Part shown: positions 55,624-64,000 of the stretch, one piece after another
Layout: every line of letters starts with the position of its first letter
Numbering within the stretch: position 1 is the first letter of the stretch
NCBI RefSeq assembly: GCF_902825325.1
Contig: NZ_CADEAR010000013.1
Location: 26,296 to 90,295 of the forward strand
DNA length: 64,000 bases
Source of the DNA: Brucella tritici
Lineage (GTDB): Bacteria; Pseudomonadota; Alphaproteobacteria; Rhizobiales; Rhizobiaceae
Direction: 5' to 3'
Program-made: the position numbers and the translations under genes
The notes under the pieces: generated by a model
What the model saw: only the letters and a program-made list of their open reading frames with translations
Database searches by the model: none
What the model was told of the DNA's origin: nothing

Positions 55624-56717
55624 CGTACGCGCGTCCTTGGATCGAGAACCCGATAGAGAAGATCGGACACGAGGTTGAGCGCGATAAAGACCGACCCGAT
55701 GACGATAGTGCCACCGAGAACGGCATTCATATCAGCGTTTTGCAGTGAATTGGTGATGTAGAGTCCGAGACCGGGCCAGGAGAAGATGGTTTCGGTCAGA
55801 ACCGACCCTTCCAGAAGCCCGGCATAGGAAAGCGCAATCACGGTCACGAGCGGGACAGCGGCATTGCGCAGCGCATGGCCCCAGATGATGCGGGTTTCCG
55901 AAATGCCCTTGGCGCGCGCAGCGACGATATATTCCTGTTCCAGCTCATTGAGCATGAAGGAGCGGGTCATGCGGCTGATGTAGGCCAAGGAGAAGTAGCC
56001 GAGCAAAGCCGATGGCAGGATAAGGTGGGAGATAATATCCTTGAGGGCTGGCCAGTCGCGCTGGAGAATCGCATCGATCAGGTAGAAACCGGTGATCGGT
56101 GTGAATGTATACTCAAATGTGATGTCGATACGTCCGGGGCCGGAAGTCCAGCCGAGCCGCGCATAGAAGATCAGGAGCGCGAGCATGCCGAGCCAGAAGA
56201 TCGGCACCGAATAGCCGACGAGGCCGATCACACGCACAATCTGGTCGACAAGGCTGCCGCGCTTCACAGCGGCGAGAACGCCGAGCGGAATACCGAACAA
56301 TGCGCCAATGATCGTGCCGACAGTGGCGAGCTCCATTGTAGCGGGGAAGACGCGTCGGATGTCGGTCATGACCGGATTGGTCGTGAGCACAGAAGTGCCG
56401 AAATCGCCTTGCAGCACACCCTTAACGTAAAGATAGAACTGCTGGTAATAGGGCAGGTTGAAGCCCATTTCTTCCCGCACGCGCGCCACGACATGCGCGG
56501 GAGCGCGATCGCCGACGATGGCAAGCACGGGGTCGATCGGCACTACACGGCCGATAAAGAATGTGACGGCCAGAAGGCCTAGATAGGTCGTGATGACGAT
56601 AACCAGAAAACTGGCTAACGACGCGGCAAGGACCGTTGAACGCCGCGGCGCTCGCCTTACCTTCTTGGTGGTTACAGTGTTACTCAATGTTTTGACCGCT
56701 TCCGACAATGAGAACAT
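55620..56717 (-). CDS. Dipeptide ABC transporter permease (DppB type)
   Basis: 365-residue permease with about six membrane segments, the long first periplasmic loop typical of DppB, and the EAA loop (VAARAKGISETRIIWGHALRNA). The cytosolic N-terminus of about 30 residues is longer than usual and Lys/Arg-rich; a later start is possible. It is separated from the binding-protein gene by 227 bases of repeats. Confidence 0.88.
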   Translation of the reverse strand: MFSLSEAVKTLSNTVTTKKVRRAPRRSTVLAASLASFLVIVITTYLGLLAVTFFIGRVVPIDPVLAIVGDRAPAHVVARVREEMGFNLPYYQQFYLYVKGVLQGDFGTSVLTTNPVMTDIRRVFPATMELATVGTIIGALFGIPLGVLAAVKRGSLVDQIVRVIGLVGYSVPIFWLGMLALLIFYARLGWTSGPGRIDITFEYTFTPITGFYLIDAILQRDWPALKDIISHLILPSALLGYFSLAYISRMTRSFMLNELEQEYIVAARAKGISETRIIWGHALRNAAVPLVTVIALSYAGLLEGSVLTETIFSWPGLGLYITNSLQNADMNAVLGGTIVIGSVFIALNLVSDLLYRVLDPRTRVR

Positions 56718-56764
56718 TTCAGAACAGGTGCCGGTCTGAAGCCTCAGTCATCTTTGCTTGAAAA

Positions 56765-56884
56765 GCTCTAGAACGGTTTTGATGGGCCGTTCCATTTCCT
56801 GTTGTGAGGCATTTCCGGATGCGAGACAGGTTCGCTGGAAATGCTCTGGAGCGGCTTTCCTTTTTGATTCAGAAAACCGCTCCA
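56765..56884. repeat. Composite dispersed repeat (copy F)
   Basis: Repeat-type pieces follow each other: ctctagaacggtttt, gcatttcc...ggaaatgc (56809-56816 and 56837-56844), and gagcgg...ccgctc (56849-56882). They match the ends of copies at 14119 and 1540. The stretch lies between the binding-protein and permease genes of the peptide operon. Confidence 0.6.
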
Positions 56885-56900
56885 TCTTCTTGTTTTTAGG

Positions 56901-56939
56901 CCGATTCAGCGCATGAAAAGCTTTCATGCGCTGAATCGG
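56901..56939 (-). other. Perfect 18-bp hairpin behind the binding-protein gene
   Basis: ccgattcagcgcatgaaa pairs exactly with tttcatgcgctgaatcgg around a 3-base loop. It begins 6 bases beyond the binding-protein stop. No T-run follows, so it is likelier an mRNA-stabilising or processing hairpin, which would give the binding protein more transcript than the permeases. Confidence 0.75.
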
Positions 56940-56944
56940 AGTGA

Positions 56945-58576
56945 CTATTCCTTGCTGACGTTCGCCAGGAAGTTGGAGTCGAATGTCGGGCCGAGCTTGT
57001 AGCCCTTCACGTTGCCGCCAATGCCGGCAACTTCAACCTGCTGGAACAGCATGACGAACGGGCTCTGGTCGAGAGCTTCCTGCTGAAGCTTCTTGTACTG
57101 TTCGGCACGCTTGTCGTTGTCGCGTTCCAGAAGAGCTGCCTGCGTCTGCTTGGTCAGCTCTGGAATGTCCCAGGCGTTGCGCCATGCAAGCGTCTTGGTC
57201 GATGCATCGTCACTGTTATCCGGGTTGCTGGTGAAAGCTTCGGCGTTGGAATTCGGATCCCAATAGTCCATGCCCCACTGGCCGATATACATATCGTGGT
57301 TACGGGCACGATACTTTGTCAGCGTCTGCTTGCCGTCGCCGGGGATGATTTCGATCTTCACGCCAGCCTGAGCAGCGGTTTGCTGGAAGGATTCGGCAAT
57401 GCCGGTGACCGGCTGGCCGTTACGGACGTCGAACGTGACCGAGAGACCGTCCTTCAGACCCGCCTTGGCGAGAAGTTCCTTCGCCTTGGCAACGTCGAGC
57501 TTGTACGGAGCAGCATCGAGAGAACCAAGAACGCCCTTTGCCTGATAGGTCTGGCGGATTTCACCAATGCCCTTGATGAGGGTCGAGCCGATTGCATCAT
57601 AATCGACCAGATATTTGAACGCTTCGCGAACTTCCGGCTTGGCCAGGTTCTCGTTCTTCTGGTTGAGGCTGATGTAATAGACCGTGCCCTTGGCAGCGCT
57701 GGCCGTGGTCAGCTTGTCATTCTTCAGAACGGCCTCATAGTCACCCGGCTCCAGATTGCGAGCCACATCGACGTCGCCGGATTCAAGCATCAGGCGCTGC
57801 GTCGCGCTTTCCTTGACGTGACGATAGAAGACGCGCTTGAGCTTGGCCTTTTCGCCATAGAAATTGTCGTTGCGCTCCAGAATGACGACTTCATTGGCGC
57901 GCCATTCGCGGATCGTGAACGGTCCCGAGCCTGCCGACTTGGTCTTCAGCCATGCATTGGCATAGTCCGTGTCGTATTTGTAGTCGTCGGTCGGCGTAAC
58001 CTTCTCGGCATGCTCTTCGAGAAGCTTCTTGTCGACCACTGCTGCGACGGTCGCGGTCAGGCAGTTCAGCACGAAGCTTGGCGCATATGGCTTGTCGACG
58101 GTGAAGACGAAGGTATTGTCGTCTACGGCTTTCGCCTTTTCGTTGACGTTATCCTTGGTCAGACCGAACTGGGTCAGGATGAAGGCCGGGCTCTTGTCGA
58201 GGCGCACAGCACGTTCAAAGGAATAAGCCACATCGGCAGAAGTGATCGGGTTGCCAGAAGCGAACTTGATGTCCTTCTTCAGCTTGAACGTATAGGTGAG
58301 GCCGTCGTCGGACACGGTCCAGCTTTCGGCAACACCCGGCACGACTTTAGACGTGTCGTTGATGTTGAGACGAACGAGCATGTCATAGGCATTACCGATG
58401 AATTCGGCCGGGCTCAGTTCGAAGGATTCTGCCGGGTCCAGCGTGATGGTGTCATCGATGGCCCATGCCTGAACCAGAGTGTCGGCAGGCGTGGCCGACC
58501 AGGCTGGGTTTGCAGCCAGTACGGCAGCAAGCGCTGCACCGGCAGCCAGAATACGAAAACGTCCGAAATGCATCAT
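56945..58576 (-). CDS. Dipeptide/oligopeptide ABC transporter substrate-binding protein
   Basis: 543-residue periplasmic protein of SBP family 5. Signal peptide MMHFGRFRILAAGAALAAVLAANPAWS, then DTITLDPAESFELSPAEFIGNAYDMLV and KDIKFASGNPITSADVAYSFER family motifs. It lies between the dipeptidase gene and the permease/ATPase genes, same strand, so peptides are the expected ligand. Glutathione or other peptides cannot be excluded. Confidence 0.9.
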   Translation of the reverse strand: MMHFGRFRILAAGAALAAVLAANPAWSATPADTLVQAWAIDDTITLDPAESFELSPAEFIGNAYDMLVRLNINDTSKVVPGVAESWTVSDDGLTYTFKLKKDIKFASGNPITSADVAYSFERAVRLDKSPAFILTQFGLTKDNVNEKAKAVDDNTFVFTVDKPYAPSFVLNCLTATVAAVVDKKLLEEHAEKVTPTDDYKYDTDYANAWLKTKSAGSGPFTIREWRANEVVILERNDNFYGEKAKLKRVFYRHVKESATQRLMLESGDVDVARNLEPGDYEAVLKNDKLTTASAAKGTVYYISLNQKNENLAKPEVREAFKYLVDYDAIGSTLIKGIGEIRQTYQAKGVLGSLDAAPYKLDVAKAKELLAKAGLKDGLSVTFDVRNGQPVTGIAESFQQTAAQAGVKIEIIPGDGKQTLTKYRARNHDMYIGQWGMDYWDPNSNAEAFTSNPDNSDDASTKTLAWRNAWDIPELTKQTQAALLERDNDKRAEQYKKLQQEALDQSPFVMLFQQVEVAGIGGNVKGYKLGPTFDSNFLANVSKE

Positions 58577-58631
58577 GTTTGAGTTCCCTTTCTGTATTTT
58601 TGTTGGGATTTTGTTGGATTGTATCTGTATG

Positions 58632-59687
58632 TCAGGCTTCGTGCCATGCCTGTTTCAGGACCCTGATCCAGTTGTCCCGGCAAAGCTTCGCCAGTTCCTC
58701 ATCGTTGTATCCGGCCTTCTGCAAGGCCATCACAAGGTTCTGGGTTCCGGCGGCATCGCCGATTTCAGCTGGAATTGTTGCGCCGTCATAGTCCGAGCCA
58801 AGGGCCACGCAGTCGATGCCCATGCGTTCAACCATGTAATCCACATGGCGAACCACATCGGAAAGCGGCGTGTTGGCGTCTTCCTTGCCATCGGCGCGCA
58901 GCATCGTCGTGGCGTAGTTCAGTCCGGCAAGACCCTTGCTCTCGCGGATCGCATCAAGTTGACGGTCAGTCAGGTTGCGGGCGACAGGGGTGAGGGCGTG
59001 TGCGTTGGAATGGCTGGCGACCAGCGGCTGATCGCTCAGTTTGGCCACATCCCAGAAACCTTTTTCGGTGATATGCGCCAGGTCGATCAGAATGCCCTTG
59101 GCGTTGCACGCTTTGACCAGGCGCTTGCCCGCATCGGTCAGGCCGGGGCCAGTATCGGGGCTCATCGGATAGGCAAACGGAACGCCGTGGGCGAAAACAT
59201 TGTTTCGGCTCCAGACCGGGCCAAGTGAACGTAAACCGGCAGCATAAAAAACTTCAAGCGCTGCCAGCTCTTCATCGATGGCTTCGCAGCCTTCCATATG
59301 GAGCACGGCGGCGAATGTGTCGCTGTTCAGCGTTTCGTCGAGTTCACGACCGTTACGGCAGAGCTTCCAGCCGCCTGCAGCTTCCAGCCTCAGCGCAATG
59401 GCTGCGATTTCGAGAGCGATGTCGAGGGAGGGACTGCGTTCCAGCGGCGATGAAAGCGGCGTTTCGTAGTGGCCGTTAGCATCGGGCTTGCCCAGTTCGA
59501 TATGCTCGCCCGAAGGTATGTAGATGGCGCATATGCCACCGGCGAGGCCGCCTTTGCGCGAACGGGGCAGGTCAATATGGCCGATATCCGTCCCGTCGAT
59601 AAATTCCTTGATCGGGTCCTGGCCCTTACGGGCATTTTCCCAAAGCCGCAGAAGGACATCGTTATGTCCGTCAAAAACGCGCTGCAT
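58632..59687 (-). CDS. Membrane-dipeptidase-type M19 metallopeptidase
   Basis: 351-residue zinc dipeptidase of family M19. DGHNDVLLRLW holds the first metal-binding HxD; LHMEGCEAI supplies the bridging Glu; LVASHSNAHAL and LGSDYDGA are further conserved sites. No signal peptide, so it should work in the cytosol, cleaving dipeptides (M19 enzymes also accept D-amino acids at the C-side) brought in by the transporter encoded downstream. First gene of the operon. Confidence 0.9.
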   Translation of the reverse strand: MQRVFDGHNDVLLRLWENARKGQDPIKEFIDGTDIGHIDLPRSRKGGLAGGICAIYIPSGEHIELGKPDANGHYETPLSSPLERSPSLDIALEIAAIALRLEAAGGWKLCRNGRELDETLNSDTFAAVLHMEGCEAIDEELAALEVFYAAGLRSLGPVWSRNNVFAHGVPFAYPMSPDTGPGLTDAGKRLVKACNAKGILIDLAHITEKGFWDVAKLSDQPLVASHSNAHALTPVARNLTDRQLDAIRESKGLAGLNYATTMLRADGKEDANTPLSDVVRHVDYMVERMGIDCVALGSDYDGATIPAEIGDAAGTQNLVMALQKAGYNDEELAKLCRDNWIRVLKQAWHEA

Positions 59688-60010
59688 TCTTTCATTCCTG
59701 ACTGCATGACCTGCGACAGCAGAGCCACATATCCAAGTGTTCAGGCGCGAGGAGACAACACGGCAAGGTAAGATAACCTCCCGATATGGTGGTTGAGCTT
59801 TTCGCTCTTATTGTTCCCCGCACTTCCACTACCAATTTATAATCGGTTAGTGCCTGTCGGAGTCAAGCCATCGAATGACGTAGTCAGACTGCGAAATGAA
59901 GATAAATTTATGCAAAACGAAAGGGCTGCGCTATGAAACGCAGCCCTTTGTGCAAATGCAGAATTGCTTGATGCGAAAACAGAATGAAGTCTCGCATCGG
60001 ATCGCGGGGT
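59688..60010. promoter_or_regulatory. Intergenic region with the peptide-operon promoter
   Basis: The 323-base gap holds no gene I can support. Its left part must carry the promoter of the minus-strand dipeptidase operon; its right part holds the omp gene terminator. No operator dyad stands out. Confidence 0.5.
59920..59949 (-). terminator. Rho-independent terminator of the omp gene
   Basis: The stem aaagggctgcg/cgcagcccttt with an 8-base loop is followed on the minus strand by a T-rich run (tttcgttttg). Confidence 0.85.
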
Positions 60011-60649
60011 CTAGAACTTGTAGTTCAGACCGGCCTTGATCGAATGGTTCTTCAGATTGTTACGCTGTTCAACGCCGTTGACGCGGGACTTTACATCATT
60101 GAAGCGCTGGAAATCATACTCGGCCTTGACGGAAAGCGGGCCGGTCAGTGCCTGTTCGACACCGGCACCGATCATTGCGCCGCCTTCCCAGCCCGGAGCC
60201 GAGGTGGTGTTATCCTTGGCTTTGAAGCGGGTCACACCGTAACCGGCGGTGCCGTAAACGAGCGTCTTGTCAAAAGCGTAGCCTACCTTGCCCTTGGCAT
60301 TGCCGTTCCATGACTGCTGAAGGCTGCCACCGTTGCCGATGCGATGTTCGGCTTCGGCGAAGTTGCCCTCAAGTTCTGCGCCAAACACGACATTACCGCT
60401 CTGCATGTTCTTGCCGACGACGACGCCGCCCAGAGCGCCAGTACGGTTGGTGAAGGGGCCAGGGACCTTGGACGACGAAGCGCCGATCTGTGCGCCGATA
60501 TAATTGCCGGACCAGTCATGCGGGCCGCTGGCAACCGGATCGTTATAGGAATAGTCCGTTGCTCCCATCATATCGGCGGCGAAAGCCGAGCCTGCAAAAG
60601 CAACGATTGCGGCGCCAAGCGCCACTGCGGTGATAGAACGCTTCAACAT
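60011..60649 (-). CDS. Omp25/Omp31-family outer membrane beta-barrel protein
   Basis: 212-residue outer membrane protein. Signal peptide of about 24 residues ending SAFA, then an eight-strand barrel of the Omp25/Omp31 type: HDWSGNYIGAQIGAS near the start, VVFGAELEGNFA, FDKTLVYGTAGYGVTRFKAK, and a C-terminal aromatic strand ending LNYKF as required for barrel insertion. Shorter than Omp31. In Brucella and Ochrobactrum several paralogues exist, so no symbol is given. Confidence 0.9.
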   Translation of the reverse strand: MLKRSITAVALGAAIVAFAGSAFAADMMGATDYSYNDPVASGPHDWSGNYIGAQIGASSSKVPGPFTNRTGALGGVVVGKNMQSGNVVFGAELEGNFAEAEHRIGNGGSLQQSWNGNAKGKVGYAFDKTLVYGTAGYGVTRFKAKDNTTSAPGWEGGAMIGAGVEQALTGPLSVKAEYDFQRFNDVKSRVNGVEQRNNLKNHSIKAGLNYKF

Positions 60650-60858
60650 TTTTTACTCCGATTTTCCCGTCCGGAAACGCTGGCGGGAAACATGCCTGAA
60701 TTCATTATTGCCATCGAAAGGCCGTGCCTTCGAACTGGCTTTCGTCTCACCTCTGATTGTGTCCAAATTTAAGAAAATTCGAGCGATTTCCATGCATTGC
60801 GCAACCATTCTTCGCGCTATGCTTAACAAACCGTAACAATAGAATTTTCAAAGAGTAG

Positions 60859-61608
60859 CTAGATCAATCCCAACCCGCGGAAACTGGCATGGCCGTGCTT
60901 TCCGACAATGACATGGTCATGCACGGTAATGTTGAGCGCCTTGGCGGCATTGACGAGCTGTTTGGTCATGTCAATATCGGCGCGTGATGGTGTCGGGTCG
61001 CCGGAAGGATGGTTGTGGACCAGAATAATGGCGGTGGCGGAGAGCTCCAGGGCCCGTTTGACGACCTCTCGCGGATAGACTGGTGTGTGGTCCACCGTAC
61101 CTGTCTGCTGAACTTCGTCGGCAATCAACTTGTTCTTCTTGTCGAGGAAGAGAATGCGGAACTGCTCGCGGGTCTCGTAGGCCATGGCAGTGGTGCAGTA
61201 TTCGATCACCTTGTTCCATGAACCAAGCACTTCGCGTTCCATGACCGTGCTGCGCGCGCTTCGCTTGGCGACAGCTTCCACAAGCTTGAGTTCATGCGCG
61301 ACGGTGGGACCCGCGCCGGGAACTTCAGCGATCAGTTTTTCGGGGGCGGCCAGCACTTCTGCAATCGAGCCGAACCGCATCAGCAAAGCCTTGGCGAGCG
61401 GCTTGGTGTCGGCGCGGCGAATGGCGCGAAACAACAGCATTTCAAGCAGTTCATAATCTGCCAGCGCATCAGGTGCATCCCTGAAACGCTGTTTGAGACG
61501 ATCACGATGCCCGGCATAATGCGGCGTGTCGATCTTTGGTGTTAATTGCAGCGTGTCGCTGAAGCCGGGCAACTCGTTGCTACCCGACTCATTCTTGTGC
61601 TTTGCCAT
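60859..61608 (-). CDS. radC: RadC/MPN-JAB domain protein
   Basis: 249 residues. N-terminal helix-hairpin-helix part ([21 protein letters not shown]) and a C-terminal JAB/MPN metallo-domain with [16 protein letters not shown] near residue 197-212, the zinc-binding HxH...D motif. The name RadC is historical; a DNA-repair role is not firmly shown. It is followed upstream by map and sfsA on the same strand. Confidence 0.92.
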   Translation of the reverse strand: MAKHKNESGSNELPGFSDTLQLTPKIDTPHYAGHRDRLKQRFRDAPDALADYELLEMLLFRAIRRADTKPLAKALLMRFGSIAEVLAAPEKLIAEVPGAGPTVAHELKLVEAVAKRSARSTVMEREVLGSWNKVIEYCTTAMAYETREQFRILFLDKKNKLIADEVQQTGTVDHTPVYPREVVKRALELSATAIILVHNHPSGDPTPSRADIDMTKQLVNAAKALNITVHDHVIVGKHGHASFRGLGLI

Positions 61609-61667
61609 CCTGTTTAAACCCCCGCAAAAACAGACCAGACAATTAACGAGGCGATATCCCTTCGCCG

Positions 61668-62498
61668 TTATCTCATAGAAGGCGGGCCGAAGACATTGGC
61701 CGGGGACAGCGTGAATATCTCGCAGCCGTCCTTCGTAACACCTACCGTATGCTCATATTGTGCCGTCAGCGAGCGGTCTCTGGTAACCGCAGTCCAGCCA
61801 TCGGCAAGAACCTTTACATGCGGCTTGCCGAGATTGATCATCGGCTCGATCGTGAAGATCATGCCTTCCTTGATCTCGACGCCTTCATTCGGCGTGCCGT
61901 AATGGAGGATATTCGGCGCGTCATGGAACAATTGTCCCACACCGTGGCCGCAGAAATCGCGTACGACGGAGCAGCGCTCACCTTCGGCATAAGTCTGGAT
62001 CGCAGCGCCGATAGCCCCGGTCTTTCCACCGGGTTTGACGGCCGCAATCCCGCGCAGAAGGCTTTCATAGGTGACTTCAAGCAGCCGCTCGGAAGCGCGC
62101 TTGATTTCGCCTACCGCATACATGCGGCTTGAATCGCCGTGCCAGCCATCGAGGAGATAAGTCACGTCGATATTGACGATATCGCCCTCGCGCAGCGGCT
62201 TGTCGTTCGGAATGCCATGGCAGACGACGTGATTGATCGACGTGCAGGTCGATTTCGTATAGCCGCGATAGTTCAGCGTTGCCGGAAACGCGCCGTGATC
62301 CATGCCGAACTCGAAAACGAAACGGTCGATTTCGTTGGTGGTCACACCCGGCTTGACGATATCGTTGAGTGCGTCGAGACAGCGTGCCGTCAGATTGCAA
62401 ACTGTGCGCATACCCTCGAAAGCCTCGGAGCCATAGAGCCTTATCTGGCCCGTATATTTCATGGGTGCACTTGTCGCTTCGATATAGGTTACCATCAC
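61668..62498 (-). CDS. map: Methionine aminopeptidase, type I
   Basis: 276-residue cobalt/iron/manganese-type enzyme that removes N-terminal methionine from new proteins. Metal ligands appear in [19 protein letters not shown] (two Asp), [11 protein letters not shown] (His), [10 protein letters not shown] (Glu) and [10 protein letters not shown] (Glu). [13 protein letters not shown] is the conserved loop. Length normal. Likely in one unit with sfsA, gap 15 bases. Confidence 0.95.
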   Translation of the reverse strand: MMVTYIEATSAPMKYTGQIRLYGSEAFEGMRTVCNLTARCLDALNDIVKPGVTTNEIDRFVFEFGMDHGAFPATLNYRGYTKSTCTSINHVVCHGIPNDKPLREGDIVNIDVTYLLDGWHGDSSRMYAVGEIKRASERLLEVTYESLLRGIAAVKPGGKTGAIGAAIQTYAEGERCSVVRDFCGHGVGQLFHDAPNILHYGTPNEGVEIKEGMIFTIEPMINLGKPHVKVLADGWTAVTRDRSLTAQYEHTVGVTKDGCEIFTLSPANVFGPPSMR

Positions 62499-62513
62499 TC
62501 GATCCGTCTTGGT

Positions 62514-63212
62514 CTACTCAATTGGCACCACTTCAGTGGCGTCAATGCTTTTATCCGTTATTTGGCACCGAACGGCCCAAGCCTCAACCCCGTTTGCACG
62601 CGCACGTTCAAAAGCGCGTGCGTAAGTGGGATCAAGATCGCCGGAAATGCTGAATCTGCTGCAATCGTTTCGCTGGATAATAAACAGCATCACGCCCCGA
62701 TGACCAGCGGCAACCACGTCGACCAGTTCATCAAGATGTTTTGCGCCTCGCGCCGTCACCGTATCGGGGAATTCCGCCAGTCCAAGCGTTCGGATAAAGT
62801 GGACATTCTTGACCTCGACATAGGCTCGCGGGCGCGGACCGTCATCCAGCAACAGGTCAATGCGCGAATTCCTGCCATATTTCTGCTCACGCTTGAGGCT
62901 GACATATCCTGCGAGGTCCGGAATGAGGCCCTTGAGGATTGCTTCTTCGGCGATCCGGTTCGGTAAGCCGGTGTTTACGCCGACCAGCGTGTTATCCGCT
63001 TCGACGATCTGTAGCGTATGGGCGTATTTGCGGTGAGGGGCATCCGAAACACTCAGCCAGACGCGGGAACCCGGAGCGGTCAATCCGAGCATAGAGCCGG
63101 TGTTGGGCACGGATGCAGTGATGAAGCGCCCATCGTCAAGCGTGACGTCGGCAAGAAATCTTTTATAGCGGCGTTCCAGCCTGCCGGTAACCAAAGGTGT
63201 TTGAAAAATCAT
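62514..63212 (-). CDS. sfsA: SfsA family DNA/RNA nuclease-like protein
   Basis: 232-residue protein of the SfsA family, first named for sugar fermentation stimulation in E. coli and carrying a nuclease-like fold. [31 protein letters not shown] and [33 protein letters not shown] (with the acidic D...EVK nuclease motif) are diagnostic. It is directly upstream of map. Confidence 0.93.
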   Translation of the reverse strand: MIFQTPLVTGRLERRYKRFLADVTLDDGRFITASVPNTGSMLGLTAPGSRVWLSVSDAPHRKYAHTLQIVEADNTLVGVNTGLPNRIAEEAILKGLIPDLAGYVSLKREQKYGRNSRIDLLLDDGPRPRAYVEVKNVHFIRTLGLAEFPDTVTARGAKHLDELVDVVAAGHRGVMLFIIQRNDCSRFSISGDLDPTYARAFERARANGVEAWAVRCQITDKSIDATEVVPIE

Positions 63213-63297
63213 GCGCCGATTTAGGGCGGTTCGGCGATTGTGCGAAAGGCTTTTCTGTTAGCCTCGCGAAAATAGTCGGTAAACGAGAGTGGTTGGC

Positions 63298-63411
63298 CTA
63301 GAATAGCGCTTTGATGACGTCGGCCCAGCTCATATCCGCACCAAGGACCATTGCCGCCGCAACGAGACCGGCGCCGAGAAAGGTGAGGGTGGTTCTAGTT
63401 TCGCTTGTCAT
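63298..63411 (-). CDS. 37-residue single-pass membrane peptide
   Basis: Small open frame with a ggggaag site 4 bases before the ATG at 63411. The peptide has a polar start (MTSETRTT), one hydrophobic segment (LTFLGAGLVAAAMVLGADM), and a short end (SWADVIKALF). It lies between the DUF2218 gene and sfsA on the same strand. Short, but ribosome-binding site, codon pattern and membrane segment fit a real small protein. Confidence 0.6.
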   Translation of the reverse strand: MTSETRTTLTFLGAGLVAAAMVLGADMSWADVIKALF

Positions 63412-63547
63412 TATTCTTCCCCATCAAATCAGTCGTTCAAAGCTGGGAAGAATTTCGCGGGAGAATTTGCCCGGATTGTGATGCGATAATGGCTATTCCG
63501 GGCAATTTGCGGGCTTTTTACAGATAGGGTAAACGCACCCGCTTTTG

Positions 63548-63832
63548 TTACTGTTTTACCCAGTTGAAGACGAGTTCCTCGCGAAAAGCGAAGCGGACGA
63601 CATGGCTTGCCACGACCTCTTCGAGGCGATCGAGATTTTCTTCCGAGGTTTCAACAGTGATGGTCAGTTTTTCCGCGTCGGCATCAAGAATCACGAGACG
63701 GCCTTCGCCGAGATCGATTGTGCCGTGCTCCGGTGTGAATTCTACCGCGAATTTGTGCGCCCAATGTTTGCAGAGCTGCTGAAGGTAGCGGCTGGCATGG
63801 GCGGTGAGAACGATTGCTGTTGCTTTCGACAT
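63548..63832 (-). CDS. Stand-alone DUF2218 protein
   Basis: 94-residue protein: SRYLQQLCKHWAHKFAVEFTPEHGTIDLG...EENLDRLEEVVASHVVRFAF matches the DUF2218 family and parallels the first 95 residues of the SIP protein at 51921. ATG 63832 is preferred over the longer frame. The role is unknown; the family often sits beside or is fused to siderophore-interacting proteins, suggesting iron metabolism. Confidence 0.83.
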   Translation of the reverse strand: MSKATAIVLTAHASRYLQQLCKHWAHKFAVEFTPEHGTIDLGEGRLVILDADAEKLTITVETSEENLDRLEEVVASHVVRFAFREELVFNWVKQ

Positions 63833-63934
63833 TATGCTGTCCTTCCGAAAAGGTTGCAGCCCGGCGCGTAACAGTATCCTGGCAATTCGGCCAGTAATAT
63901 TTGCATCAAATCTAATGGAAAAGAAAACCAGCAA

Positions 63935-64000
63935 TGGTACGCCCAAGGGGAATCGAACCCCTGTCTGCGCCGTGAAAGGGCGCTGTCCTAACCGCTAGAC
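63935..64000 (-). tRNA. tRNA-Glu (UUC), 5' end beyond the window
   Basis: The minus strand reads gtctagcggttaggac (D arm), an anticodon arm with loop ctttcac, giving anticodon TTC, then a T arm with ggttcgaat, acceptor tgggcgt, a discriminator and encoded CCA (63935-63937). The first bases of the acceptor stem lie past base 64000. Confidence 0.95.

Noticed and set aside
57296..58582. 428-codon open frame antisense to the peptide-binding-protein gene
   Set aside because: The opposite strand encodes a full SBP family 5 protein with signal peptide; the antisense frame shows no domain or ribosome-binding site.
1..64000. CRISPR array, prophage, integrase, toxin-antitoxin or defence island
   Set aside because: No regularly spaced repeats and no matching proteins were seen on either strand; the tRNA at the right edge has no adjacent integrase inside the window.

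Overview
The window looks like a chromosomal segment of an alphaproteobacterium of the Brucella/Ochrobactrum group (Brucellaceae, Rhizobiales). The reasons are a complete-looking aerobic-type cobalamin (cob) cluster with a CobE and a CobR-like corrin reductase, an Omp25/Omp31-type outer membrane protein, a LysR regulator divergent from a DUF1127 gene, a fused SecDF, and copies of an intergenic repeat (core like gtgtgaaacggttttcgg) that is common in this order. I see no insertion sequence, prophage, CRISPR array or rRNA. One tRNA-Glu runs off the right edge, and cysT is cut by the left edge.

Layout. 1-1525: the end of a sulfate ABC transporter operon (cysT, cysW). 1574-8244 (minus strand): an alpha/beta hydrolase, a YbhN-like membrane protein with a YbaL/Kef-type antiporter, SecDF, and a small membrane protein. 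8461-11526: a large MscS-family channel and a small secreted protein. 11545-15710: a dimethylglycine/sarcosine dehydrogenase-like enzyme with a GlxA-type AraC regulator, then a structured leader. 15813-19063: DUF1127 protein / LysR pair, an entericidin-like lipoprotein, and a GT39-like membrane enzyme. 19473-21609: two valine-catabolism genes.

21791-51857 is the centre of the window: about 21 genes of cobalt uptake and cobalamin synthesis, in several transcription units. They are cobQ; a cobalamin riboswitch followed by cbtB-cbtA-cobP-cobW-cobN-cobO; cobE behind a TerB-like gene; cobM; cobK-cbiD (minus); cobA-cobB-cobC-cobD; cobR; cobG-cobH-cobI-cobJ (minus); and cobL. Unrelated genes (PAP2 phosphatase, EamA and TSUP transporters, MFS pump with TetR, a periplasmic binding protein, hydrolase, lipoprotein) sit between the blocks. 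The set is a hybrid: CobG and CobN mark the aerobic route, but no cobF is visible. Its two activities, deacylation and C1 methylation, may be covered by CbiD plus a CbiG domain fused to CobJ, perhaps helped by CobE.

51921-64000: a siderophore-interacting protein with a DUF2218 head; a dipeptide ABC transporter operon with an M19 dipeptidase (minus), where a near-ideal 18-bp hairpin follows the binding-protein gene; an Omp25-like porin-family protein; radC, map and sfsA; a 37-residue membrane peptide; a stand-alone DUF2218 protein; and tRNA-Glu.

No wholly new system stands out. The most interesting items are the CobF-less hybrid pathway with a split CbiG function, a dispersed repeat that supplies the stop codons of two convergent genes, and two unexplained structured intergenic regions (15539-15670 and 19320-19400).
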